This document shows, piece after piece, positions 8,656-15,453 of a DNA stretch of 15,970 nucleotides. A program made the position numbers and the translations under genes. Numbering within the stretch: the stretch's first letter is position 1; each line of letters begins with the position of its first letter. The DNA is from Gammaproteobacteria bacterium RIFCSPHIGHO2_12_FULL_37_34 (GTDB lineage: Bacteria; Pseudomonadota; Gammaproteobacteria; DSM-16500), in assembly GCA_001801495.1 (NCBI GenBank), contig MGXW01000092.1, positions 1 to 15,970 on the forward strand, in the 5' to 3' direction. The notes below the pieces were generated by a model. The model was not told where the DNA came from. It saw nothing but the letters and a program-made list of their open reading frames with translations, and did not search any database.

Positions 8656-8973
8656 CTATCGCTTTTGTATTACAGGTGTAACCAGTTGTAATACTTCTCT
8701 AATATTTTGTGGTCCCATTAATTCTACAGTATACGGACGAATAGTAGTAACAGTAAATTCATCTATTTGATCACCCACTTTTACTGCTTTTTTATTGATA
8801 ATGGCAATACTATATTGTGGATGAATAAAAACCGCTGTTAATTCGAATGGTTGATTAGGTATGGAAGATGCAGATTTTAATTTTGGCGGACGAGTAGGAT
8901 CAATGTTAATCGTTCCGCCTATTAACACCCATGATACAAACAAGATTAATAATTTAGCTATTATTTTTTTCAT
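8656..8973 (-). CDS. mshK: MSHA biogenesis protein MshK (PilP-like)
   Basis: Small periplasmic or inner-membrane protein, probably linking the alignment complex to the secretin as PilP does. From the chosen start it is 105 residues, opening with a hydrophobic signal or anchor (MKKIIAKLLILFVSWVL). DPTRPP (residues 25-30) is the characteristic MshK motif. The C-terminal part AIINKKAVKVGDQIDEFTVTTI resembles the beta domain of PilP/GspC-type proteins. A frame opening at 9021 would add 16 residues that spoil the signal peptide, so I prefer the ATG at 8971-8973, although its GGAG lies a rather long 13 bases upstream. The start overlaps the mshJ stop by 20 bases. Confidence 0.82.
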   Translation of the reverse strand: MKKIIAKLLILFVSWVLIGGTINIDPTRPPKLKSASSIPNQPFELTAVFIHPQYSIAIINKKAVKVGDQIDEFTVTTIRPYTVELMGPQNIREVLQLVTPVIQKR

Positions 8974-9580
8974 AAAAAATGGAAAGCTCCATTTCGATTT
9001 TAGCAACCGGATGCTGGGCAACTTGGTAATGAAGATTATCCCAATGGATAGTTGGCAGTGACTTTTCTAATCGTTGCAAGTAGGCTATGGTATCAAAATA
9101 ATTTCCATAAAATGTTAGCGCGAGCTTCTTCTGATAAATGTTTGATTTTGCACCAGCAAGATGAGTAGGGTTGTAAGGTGCTTCAGGAAAATCTTTGATT
9201 TGTGCGATGGTAATGTTGTCTTTAGTTTGTAAAATGGTTTTGATAATCTGATGCCATTTGTGAGCAGAAGCTGTTTTCATTAAATACTGATGTTGTGATT
9301 GAAGATGAGATAAGACTTGGTGTTGATTCAGCCATTGTTTATATAACGGATTATAGGATAGTTGATTTAATGCATTGATTTGCATATTCCACGTTTTCAT
9401 CTGATCTTTAATCGATTTAATTTCATTAACAGCATATCGTTGTTGAGTGCTTAATGGATTCAATAGGAAAAAAGAAAAGAGAGCATATACCAATACCCAA
9501 CCAAGCAAGAGAATGAATAATTGCTCTCGCGTTTGACGATTTTCATACCATTTTTTAAAGTATGCTAGATCATGATTCAT
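8954..9580 (-). CDS. mshJ: MSHA biogenesis protein MshJ (PilO/GspM-like)
   Basis: Bitopic inner-membrane protein of the alignment complex. The 208 residues consist of a short cytoplasmic tail, one strong transmembrane segment (about residues 21-40, LFILLLGWVLVYALFSFFLL), a predicted coiled-coil stretch (about 44-105), and a C-terminal alpha-beta domain of PilO/GspM type. That domain includes the strand pattern KLALTFYGNYFDTIAYLQRLE and a final block like MshJ (IHWDNLHYQV then PVAKIEMELSIFY). The ATG overlaps the mshI2 stop as ATGA, a classic translational-coupling arrangement. Assignment rests on fold-level pattern and operon order rather than a sharp motif. Confidence 0.85.
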   Translation of the reverse strand: MNHDLAYFKKWYENRQTREQLFILLLGWVLVYALFSFFLLNPLSTQQRYAVNEIKSIKDQMKTWNMQINALNQLSYNPLYKQWLNQHQVLSHLQSQHQYLMKTASAHKWHQIIKTILQTKDNITIAQIKDFPEAPYNPTHLAGAKSNIYQKKLALTFYGNYFDTIAYLQRLEKSLPTIHWDNLHYQVAQHPVAKIEMELSIFYEKNNS

Positions 9581-10188
9581 GGCGTTAGATCTCTTAAATT
9601 TTTTGTCATGCTGATTGTAAATGTAAAATTTTCTTTGTTATTTTTTTTATCGTTTTCAATGTTGTTTGCGCGTAATGAATAGTCTTTAAATATTTTATCT
9701 TTAGAAATTTTATCTAAAAAAAATCGCAAATTCGTTGAATGAGTGCTCATTCCTTTGAGCACAATGGTTTCACCGCCGTTTTCGATCGATATGTCGGTTA
9801 ACCACACGTCCGGCACCACAATGTTCGATAAGCTAATTAAATCTTCGGAAAATGGAGTATAATTCCCAATTGTTTTTATAAAATTTTTCTCAATCAGAAT
9901 TTCTTGTTTCAGTTCTGTAATGCCTTGGTTCATATCTTGCGCAAAAAACATTTTTGGAAAAGTATTTTTTAGTTTATAGAATGTTTCTTGCAATTCGTTT
10001 TTTTGAATAGTTAATTGTTTAACTTTCGCTTTTAAATAATGAACATTCCATAGTGAAGAAAAATAAATTAACGTAAAAAAGCAAATAAAAATAAAGTTGC
10101 TTAACCACAAAAATTTCCAACTTAGCCAGCGCACTGATGTGCGAATTAATTTTATTTGTGGATAAAGGTTAATTTCTTGTCTTAGCAT
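9577..10188 (-). CDS. mshI2: MSHA biogenesis protein MshI2 (PilN-like)
   Basis: PilN-type partner of MshI in the inner-membrane alignment complex. The N-terminal INLYP (residues 6-10) is the PilN motif that docks onto the PilM-like actin-fold protein. One transmembrane segment follows (about 27-47), then a coiled coil (about 50-100, Lys/Gln/Leu-rich) and a compact periplasmic domain (about 115-200) containing VPDVWLTDISIENGGETIVL, a typical PilN strand pair. The length of 203 residues is normal. The start overlaps the end of mshI by 20 bases and the stop overlaps mshJ by four. The C-terminal half is visibly more AT-rich and Lys/Asn-rich than its neighbours. Confidence 0.83.
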   Translation of the reverse strand: MLRQEINLYPQIKLIRTSVRWLSWKFLWLSNFIFICFFTLIYFSSLWNVHYLKAKVKQLTIQKNELQETFYKLKNTFPKMFFAQDMNQGITELKQEILIEKNFIKTIGNYTPFSEDLISLSNIVVPDVWLTDISIENGGETIVLKGMSTHSTNLRFFLDKISKDKIFKDYSLRANNIENDKKNNKENFTFTISMTKNLRDLTP

Positions 10189-11140
10189 TATTTTCGTTTT
10201 GTCCTAGTGTTTTACCGAGCAATAACAAATAGTGTATACCAAGCGTTTTAAATTTTGCATTTCCCATCAAGGTTGCTGGAAGTTGATAGGGTTCCACTGC
10301 TAATGATAAATATTGAGATAAGAGCGTTTTAATTTGTTCTACATTATTTTTAGAGGCAACAAATATTCGGCTTGGATTAGGGTGGCGCCATTGACTTTGA
10401 TAGTAATCAAAATAACGTAAAATATCTAAACTCACTTGTTCGTAAAGCTGCTGATCATTATATTCTGTTAAATTAATGCGGCGGGTAAAATAAAGTGTTT
10501 TTTCACGCGTGATATTTAAGATAGCAACGTTTGGATAAAAATAGATAAATGCTGTGCTTTTTTCATCATGCTCATATAAAGCGGTTAAATTTCGCATGGC
10601 AAGTTCTGGGATGTCGATTGCTGTTAGCAATAAACCACAATGGTTGAGAGCTTCAGCAAGTTTATTTAATTGACTTTTTTGTGCAACGACAGCAGCCGTC
10701 ATGGCGTTATTTTCTTGTGCTCCTTTTTTGACAGGCAGCTTAAAATAATCAATTGCTGCTTCACTCTGGTCATAATTAATTAAACTGCGAATACGCCACT
10801 TAAGTGCGTCTAGATATTCTTCTGGTTTAACAGGTAATGCTTCAACTAGAAACAGCTGATAATCATCAGGCGATAATAACCAAGAAGTAGGTGTATAGTG
10901 AAGATTCTGTTGTTTTACTAAGCCAGTGAGTAGTAGTGTAATGTCATCGATTGATTCATAGGATAATGTTTCTGATAATAGGACTTCGATAAAATCTTGA
11001 GTGTGATTGAGATAAATGAAAGAAAGTTCATGAGCAGTTAGACTAAGACAACAACGGAAGGTGGTAGCTTGAAGTTTTTTTTCTTCAAATAATGATTCAA
11101 CACGCTGATAGATTTTATTGGCGTATTCCCTGATTTGCAC
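10169..11140 (-). CDS. mshI: MSHA biogenesis protein MshI (PilM-like, actin-fold)
   Basis: Cytoplasmic PilM-like protein that should bind the N-terminal tail of MshI2. The 323-residue sequence has no transmembrane segment. It shows the PilM/MshI pattern: a segment with LTAHELSFIYL near 33-43, SWLLSPDDYQLFLVEALPV, YLDALKWRIRSLINY (the conserved W-R motif preceding the Asp-rich loop), AAVVAQKSQLNKLAEALNHCGL and AIDIPELAMRNL. The start is GTG at 11138-11140, with GGAG six bases upstream. It is the first gene of the minus-strand operon, directly downstream of a TATAAT box in the divergent control region. Confidence 0.87.
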   Translation of the reverse strand: MQIREYANKIYQRVESLFEEKKLQATTFRCCLSLTAHELSFIYLNHTQDFIEVLLSETLSYESIDDITLLLTGLVKQQNLHYTPTSWLLSPDDYQLFLVEALPVKPEEYLDALKWRIRSLINYDQSEAAIDYFKLPVKKGAQENNAMTAAVVAQKSQLNKLAEALNHCGLLLTAIDIPELAMRNLTALYEHDEKSTAFIYFYPNVAILNITREKTLYFTRRINLTEYNDQQLYEQVSLDILRYFDYYQSQWRHPNPSRIFVASKNNVEQIKTLLSQYLSLAVEPYQLPATLMGNAKFKTLGIHYLLLLGKTLGQNENNAKTRN

Positions 11141-11162
11141 AGATAGCTCCTATAGTGCGCCA

Positions 11163-11192
11163 TTGATGACTATTATATACTGCCTCTATATA
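11163..11192 (+). promoter_or_regulatory. Putative promoter of the minor-pilin operon
   Basis: TTGATG (11163-11168) and TATATA (11187-11192), separated by 18 bases, lie about 20 bases before the mshC-like ATG. The Shine-Dalgarno sequence is weak (AGGG some 17 bases upstream), so first-gene translation may be modest. The spacing fits a sigma-70 promoter. The call is from pattern only. Confidence 0.4.
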
Positions 11193-11200
11193 GGGATGTT
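11172..11200 (-). promoter_or_regulatory. Putative promoter of the mshI-G operon
   Basis: On the minus strand a perfect TATAAT occupies 11177-11172, about 32 bases before the mshI GTG. No good -35 hexamer lies 16-18 bases upstream, so an activator may be needed. This element sits inside the spacer of the plus-strand promoter. Polymerases bound at the two promoters would therefore collide, which would link the two operons' expression. Confidence 0.35.
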
Positions 11201-11212
11201 AGCGAAAAAAGT

Positions 11213-11689
11213 ATGGATAAAAGATCGACTAATGGTTTTACACTGATTGAATTAATCATTGCTATTGCAATCATTGGCATTCTTGCAGTGACTATGCTTC
11301 CGAAGTGGACGGCTTCTTCTTTAACTTTAGAATTTCAAGCAAGACGCATGCTCGATGACATTCGTTACGCACAAGCTTTAAGTATGGTATCAGGCCAACG
11401 ATATCGATGGGTTGCCACTTCAAGCACGACTTATCAAATTACCAATGAAGCAGGGAGCGCTATTTTATTTCCATCAGGATCTAATCAAATTGCACTGACT
11501 GATGGAGCAAATTTTAGCTCTAATTTGCCTAATAACCTTCTTGCTTTTGATTCGCAAGGTACGCCTTATGTGAATACAGCTTATCCTGGTACAACTTTAA
11601 CTGGAACTGCCATTATTTCACTGATTGCAAGCGGAGTGACGCGTTCAATTCAAATTAGCCCGCAAACAGGCTATGGAATATTATCATGA
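11213..11689 (+). CDS. mshC: Minor type IV prepilin, MshC/GspH-like
   Basis: Prepilin with an eight-residue leader ending MDKRSTNG, cleaved before FTLIEL. Phe is at +1 and Glu at +5, followed by the hydrophobic N-terminal helix (IIAIAIIGILAVTMLP) that anchors it in the membrane and packs it in the filament. Residues about 40-158 form a beta-rich globular domain. The block ARRMLDDIRYAQALSMVSGQ resembles the GspH/FimT/MshC helix end. At 158 residues it is minor-pilin sized. It is the first gene of the plus-strand operon and its stop overlaps the next start as ATGA. It has no cysteine pair near the C terminus of the kind common in major pilins, so it is unlikely to be MshA. Confidence 0.72.
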   Translation: MDKRSTNGFTLIELIIAIAIIGILAVTMLPKWTASSLTLEFQARRMLDDIRYAQALSMVSGQRYRWVATSSTTYQITNEAGSAILFPSGSNQIALTDGANFSSNLPNNLLAFDSQGTPYVNTAYPGTTLTGTAIISLIASGVTRSIQISPQTGYGILS

Positions 11690-12060
11690 AGCAACGAGGT
11701 TTTACTTTAATTGAAGCCTTAGTTTTTATTGTTGTTTCAGGATTGTTATTGAGTGTGTTATTACTGGGATCAGTCACTGCTTTACGGAATGCACCTAACG
11801 TGCATCAACAATGGTTGGCAATGCAACTAGCTAGACAATGCATGGAATGGTTTATAGAACAACGACGATTAAACGGCTATACCACATTTTCTTGTCCAAG
11901 CACGCCTTCAGCAAGCGCTTGTGCTGCGCCATCTGGATTCAGTGTAAATACGAGTGTGAGTTGTACCACTTGGAATAGCGATACGCATTATAAAACAATT
12001 ACTATTACAGTAAGTGGCTTGGCAAATACATCATTATCAGCACAAGTGGGAGATTATTGA
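11686..12060 (+). CDS. mshD: Minor type IV prepilin, MshD-like
   Basis: Short (124-residue) prepilin with a five-residue leader MKQRG, then FTLIEA with Glu at +5 and a hydrophobic helix (LVFIVVSGLLLSVLLLGSV). Four cysteines (52, 70, 79, 93) could form two disulphides in the periplasmic domain, which contains a short Pro/Ser/Ala-rich stretch around 71-84. It overlaps the mshC-like stop (ATGA) and the next start (TGATG), so it is probably translated by coupling. The MshD name comes from position in the operon and pilin type. Sequence similarity beyond the helix is not something I can judge here. Confidence 0.65.
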   Translation: MKQRGFTLIEALVFIVVSGLLLSVLLLGSVTALRNAPNVHQQWLAMQLARQCMEWFIEQRRLNGYTTFSCPSTPSASACAAPSGFSVNTSVSCTTWNSDTHYKTITITVSGLANTSLSAQVGDY

Positions 12061-12548
12061 TGGCGTTTCATGGGAAACGGCTGCATAAAGGGTTCACACT
12101 CATTGAACTTATTGCAACCATTGTGCTCATGGGAATGATTAGCGTGATTGTGGGACATGTTTTATTAAATGGTTATCGGAATTTCATTACTGCACAACAT
12201 ATTTCTCAAATAGATTGGAGTGGATTTTTAGCGCTTGAGCGTTTAGTAAATGATATCCATACTATTCGTTCAGCGAGTGATATTTTAACCATAGGAGCAA
12301 ATCAATTAGTGTTTACTGATGTGAATAGTAATAGCATTCAATATCAATCAAGTGGTAGTCTTTTATCAAGAAACAGTCAAACCTTAGCAACTGGTGTACA
12401 AAGTTTTAATTTAAGTTATTTAGATAAAAATGGTGCGACTACTGCTATTCCTTCTGCTGTTCGCTATATTTTAATCACGCTTGCTTTCACTCAAGATAAT
12501 TTAACCCAATCCTTTTCCACGATGGCAGCAACAAGAGGGATGTCGTGA
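12060..12548 (+). CDS. mshO: Minor type IV prepilin, MshO-like
   Basis: Prepilin of 162 residues. From the ATG at 12060 the leader is eleven residues ending HKG, followed by FTLIEL with Glu at +5, then the hydrophobic helix IATIVLMGMISVIVGHVLL. The globular part resembles PilW/MshO-type pilins: ALERLVNDIHTIRSAS, then a strand-rich region with NQLVFTDVNSNSIQY and a late RYILITLAFTQD strand. I prefer ATG 12060 over a TTG three bases earlier, because GGGAG lies seven bases upstream of the ATG. Its stop overlaps the following GTG (GTGA). Confidence 0.68.
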   Translation: MAFHGKRLHKGFTLIELIATIVLMGMISVIVGHVLLNGYRNFITAQHISQIDWSGFLALERLVNDIHTIRSASDILTIGANQLVFTDVNSNSIQYQSSGSLLSRNSQTLATGVQSFNLSYLDKNGATTAIPSAVRYILITLAFTQDNLTQSFSTMAATRGMS

Positions 12549-14167
12549 AACAAGAAGGATATTTTCTCATTCTTGCTGTCATTTTTATTCTGGTTATCGG
12601 ATTGATGGGTACTGTTATCGCTCATTTATTTGCCAATCGGGCACAATTAAGTGTAGCGCAGCAAAATGGCCTGACAGCTTTTTATATGGCTGAATCAGGT
12701 TATGAAATTGGATCGCGTTTATTAACCCTGCCTGCATTAAGTGGCACACCTTCACGCTTAGCTTGTAGCAGTGTGACAGGTCATGCACAAACGACAAACA
12801 GTAATCTAAACGTAGGGACCTTTACTATTACTACCATAAATAGTTCTCCTATTTTTGCAACTTCTACGTTAAGTGAAGCACTGACATCATCGAGTTCAAC
12901 CATCAATTTGACGAGTGCAAGTGGGTTTGCCTCACGTGGACGCGTGATGATAGATAATGAAATAATTGATTACACTGCTGTTTTAAGTAACTCGCTCGTT
13001 GGCATTACCCGTGCTGCGAATGGAACAGTTGCATCTAGTCATGCCATAAATGCGCCTATCGGACAGTATCAATGTATGTTGGATGTGGGAGCCTTTATTC
13101 CTAATGCTTCCACATCAAATTATAAACGGGAACTGGAGTGGAGTGTGCAACTACAAGAAGGCTGGTTAGTGGGAAATAATGCTGGGAGTAATTTTGTATT
13201 TTCACATTGGAATCGACCGACGGAGTTAAACTGGACATCATCAAATATATCAGGTGGTAGCAACACCACAGATTTAAACAGCATTAGTTTGCTTTCTTAT
13301 GCAGATGGTTGGGCAGTAGGAAATGTAGATAATGGTCATTTTATATTATTACATTGGGATGGGTCTTCATGGCAGTTATCTGTCTTATCGGGCGCTTGTG
13401 GAACGCAAGATTTGTTTGGTGTATCGATGGTGTCATCTCAAGAAGCGTGGGCAGTAGGGGGGCGCTATCGTCCGAATTGTATTAATATCGGCCCTCGTCG
13501 TTTTACAGTGATGCAGTGGAGTGGGAGTAGTTGGAATTTATTAACACCTTCTAGTTCACCGAGTATTCCAGCTGATGCAACGGCTAATCAAGATTTGAAC
13601 GCGGTGCATGTGATTGATACAGATGGTGATGGTTTAGGAAACATTGGATTTGCGGTGGGCAATAATGGTGAAATTCTTCAATATAATGGTAGCAATTGGG
13701 TGGCGAATGCAAGCCCGGTTAGTAATGATTTAAATGGTGTTTTTACAGTATCTAGTACAGAGGCTTGGGCAGTTGGAGGAGGAGGAAGAATTTTACATTG
13801 GAATGGCAGTAGCTGGAGTATAGTAAGCTCACCAACATCAGTCGCATTACATGCCATTACTATGTTAGATAGTAATGGCGATGGTGTAGCTGATTCTGGT
13901 TGGGCGGTTGGTAATAGTGGTACGATTCTTGCTTACAATGGAACGACATGGACATTATCAGCCGATGTGGGTAGTCGAAATTTATTGGCAGTTTCGATAG
14001 TCAATGCCAATGATGCTTGGGTGGTAGGTAATGTTGGTGAAGTGCATCATTGGGATGGAAGCAGTTGGACGCAAATTGATATTGGTGTTAGTCAGGCGCT
14101 AAATGGCATTTCAATGATTCCTTCCAAAACGAAACCAACTTCTGGGTGGTTACAGGTTTATCATTAA
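12545..14167 (+). CDS. MshP/PilX-like pilin stem fused to a seven-repeat beta-propeller, candidate tip adhesin
   Basis: Large (540-residue) protein starting at GTG inside the mshO stop. Residues 1-60 are pilin-like: MKQEG, a long hydrophobic helix and AFYMAESGYE (45-54), the hallmark of MshP/PilX proteins. Tyr is at +1 and Leu, not Glu, at +5, as in tip pseudopilins of GspK type. Residues about 106-175 form a Ser/Thr-rich module (LTSSSSTINLTSASGF, RVMIDNEIIDYT, then ITRAANGT). From 205 seven repeats begin at about 205, 254, 300, 367, 406, 451 and 490. Each has a [GA]W-[AV]-V-G strand and usually a later HWDGSSW-type strand. A partial eighth, SGWLQVYH, closes the protein and may complete the first blade. 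Calcium-loop-like segments lie at 358-366 and 442-450. Predicted location is the pilus tip, outside the cell. The pilin part is well supported; propeller and adhesin roles are inference. Confidence 0.75.
   Translation: MKQEGYFLILAVIFILVIGLMGTVIAHLFANRAQLSVAQQNGLTAFYMAESGYEIGSRLLTLPALSGTPSRLACSSVTGHAQTTNSNLNVGTFTITTINSSPIFATSTLSEALTSSSSTINLTSASGFASRGRVMIDNEIIDYTAVLSNSLVGITRAANGTVASSHAINAPIGQYQCMLDVGAFIPNASTSNYKRELEWSVQLQEGWLVGNNAGSNFVFSHWNRPTELNWTSSNISGGSNTTDLNSISLLSYADGWAVGNVDNGHFILLHWDGSSWQLSVLSGACGTQDLFGVSMVSSQEAWAVGGRYRPNCINIGPRRFTVMQWSGSSWNLLTPSSSPSIPADATANQDLNAVHVIDTDGDGLGNIGFAVGNNGEILQYNGSNWVANASPVSNDLNGVFTVSSTEAWAVGGGGRILHWNGSSWSIVSSPTSVALHAITMLDSNGDGVADSGWAVGNSGTILAYNGTTWTLSADVGSRNLLAVSIVNANDAWVVGNVGEVHHWDGSSWTQIDIGVSQALNGISMIPSKTKPTSGWLQVYH
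13157..14164 (+). repeat. Seven tandem protein repeats (WAVG / HWDGSSW blades)
   Basis: In-frame repeats of about 39-67 codons inside the pilin-propeller gene. The most regular units are blades 4 to 7, which carry GNNGEILQYNGSNW, GGGGRILHWNGSSW, GNSGTILAYNGTTW and GNVGEVHHWDGSSW. Blade 3 is longest because of an insertion. At DNA level they have diverged, so slippage or recombination is less likely than in perfect repeats, but copy number could still vary between strains. Confidence 0.8.
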
Positions 14168-14182
14168 CCAAATTTCATAAAG

Positions 14183-14210
14183 TTGAAAAGTATTGCGCAT
14201 GCCCTACAAT
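14183..14210 (+). promoter_or_regulatory. Sigma-70 promoter of the agmatinase-family gene
   Basis: TTGAAA (14183-14188) and TACAAT (14205-14210) with a 16-base spacer, lying about 27 bases before the start codon and just after the mshP-like stop. Both hexamers are close to consensus. This argues that the downstream gene is transcribed independently of the pilin operon. No hairpin terminator is visible between the two genes. Confidence 0.55.
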
Positions 14211-14236
14211 AGGAATTAAGAAATGAGATTGCAGAG

Positions 14237-15280
14237 ATGACACCATTTGACCAAAATGCAGCAGCAGATAAAGATTCTGGTATTTTTGGACTCCCCTTCA
14301 CACCAGATGAATCAAAGCTTATTCTTATACCCGTACCTTGGGAAGCAACCACTTCTTATGGTGCAGGAACAGCGAAAGGCCCCCAAGCTATTTTCGCTGC
14401 AAGTAAACAAGTGGATTTATATGATCCTAATTTAGGAAATTTTTTTGAAGCAGGCATTGCTATGCTTACAAATCCATCTCACATTCAAGAATGGAATGAA
14501 AAAGCACGTCATGCCGCATTAAAAATTATTTCTGGCGCGATTAAAAATAAGAAAGATGTCGATGGAGCAGTTTCCACGGCCAATTTTTATAGTGAAAAAT
14601 TAAATGATTATGTCTATAACGAAACAAAAAAATGGCTGCAACAAAATAAATATGTTGGACTGATCGGCGGTGATCATTCAATTCCGCTAGGTGGCATACG
14701 CGCATTTTTAGAAAAATATCCTGATATGAATATTCTCCATATTGATGCGCATGCGGATATGCGCAAAGCATTCGAAGGATTTGAATATTCTCATGCCTCT
14801 ATTATGTATAATGTCATCTCTAAAACTTCTCTTGAGAAATTAATTCAAGTTGGTATCCGAGACTATTGTGAAGAAGAAGCTATTTTTATTAAAAATAATT
14901 CTTCACGTATCCATACTTTTTTTGATGCGTATCTTGCGGAACAAAAAATGATTGGAAAAAATTGGTCTATATTATGCGATGAAATTATTCAACTTCTAGG
15001 ACCCGAGGTTTATATATCATTTGATATCGATGGATTAGATCCTCGATTTTGCCCTCACACAGGAACACCTGTTCCAGGTGGTTTAGATTTCAATGAAGTG
15101 ATTTATCTTTTCAAAAAAATTGCGCAGTCAAAACGAAAAATTATTGGTTTTGATCTCAATGAAGTTTCTTTAGGGGCATTGACATTAAATGATTCCGCCA
15201 TCATAGATCCTGCGACCGAATGGGATGCTAATGTCGCTGCTCGTTTACTTTATAAATTATGCGGTTTAGTTTTATGTTAA
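14237..15280 (+). CDS. Agmatinase/arginase-family ureohydrolase
   Basis: Cytoplasmic dimanganese hydrolase, probably cleaving agmatine or a related guanidino compound to urea and an amine (putrescine from agmatine). All six metal ligands are visible: His147 in GGDHS, Asp170, His172 and Asp174 in DAHADM, and Asp263 and Asp265 in SFDIDGLDP. The N-terminal IFGLPFTPDE, SYGAGTAKGPQAI, SHASIMYNVI, VGIRDYCEEE and CPHTGTPVPGG blocks match, from memory, the longer agmatinase-family proteins of Bacteroidetes rather than E. coli SpeB. At 347 residues it is longer than classic SpeB (about 306), with extra helix near 85-140. The start at 14237 is supported by the conserved FDQN...IFGLPF opening; its ribosome binding site is weak. 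The exact substrate cannot be told from sequence. It has its own promoter and no obvious role in piliation. Confidence 0.85.
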   Translation: MTPFDQNAAADKDSGIFGLPFTPDESKLILIPVPWEATTSYGAGTAKGPQAIFAASKQVDLYDPNLGNFFEAGIAMLTNPSHIQEWNEKARHAALKIISGAIKNKKDVDGAVSTANFYSEKLNDYVYNETKKWLQQNKYVGLIGGDHSIPLGGIRAFLEKYPDMNILHIDAHADMRKAFEGFEYSHASIMYNVISKTSLEKLIQVGIRDYCEEEAIFIKNNSSRIHTFFDAYLAEQKMIGKNWSILCDEIIQLLGPEVYISFDIDGLDPRFCPHTGTPVPGGLDFNEVIYLFKKIAQSKRKIIGFDLNEVSLGALTLNDSAIIDPATEWDANVAARLLYKLCGLVLC

Positions 15281-15373
15281 AATATATTCCAGCGGCTTAC
15301 TAGCTAAGACAAAGCAATGGGGGATACCCAAGGGGGAGTGCACAGCTCTTGGCCTGATTTATGGTTAGTTTTC

Positions 15374-15382
15374 TGATATAAT
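15374..15382 (+). promoter_or_regulatory. Extended -10 promoter before the Sel1-repeat gene
   Basis: TGATATAAT is a perfect extended -10 (TGn plus TATAAT, hexamer at 15377-15382). No clear -35 hexamer lies 17 bases upstream, which is tolerated by extended -10 promoters. The predicted leader is about 65 bases. Upstream at 15328-15352 is an imperfect inverted repeat (CCAAG...CTTGG) around a GTGCAC palindrome, a possible operator or hairpin. Confidence 0.45.
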
Positions 15383-15453
15383 CCAAGTCTACTATAACGT
15401 TTTTGTGAACTAAAAAATACGAAGTTTAAAAATTTTTGCGAGGAGGACGAGAG

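Noticed and set aside
8974..9021. Longer N terminus for mshK
   Set aside because: The added residues precede a proper signal peptide start and lie deep inside mshJ; the internal Met gives the expected MshK opening.
12844..13080. Serine/threonine-rich stretch as a frameshifted or phage-derived separate gene
   Set aside because: The reading frame runs through without a break from the pilin helix to the propeller, so it is a domain of one protein.
13157..14164. CRISPR-like or satellite DNA array
   Set aside because: The periodicity is at protein level, units vary in length and DNA identity is low; there are no uniform repeats or spacers.
14164..14352. Minus-strand frame over the agmatinase start
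   Set aside because: It is antisense to conserved agmatinase sequence and covers its promoter; no independent support.
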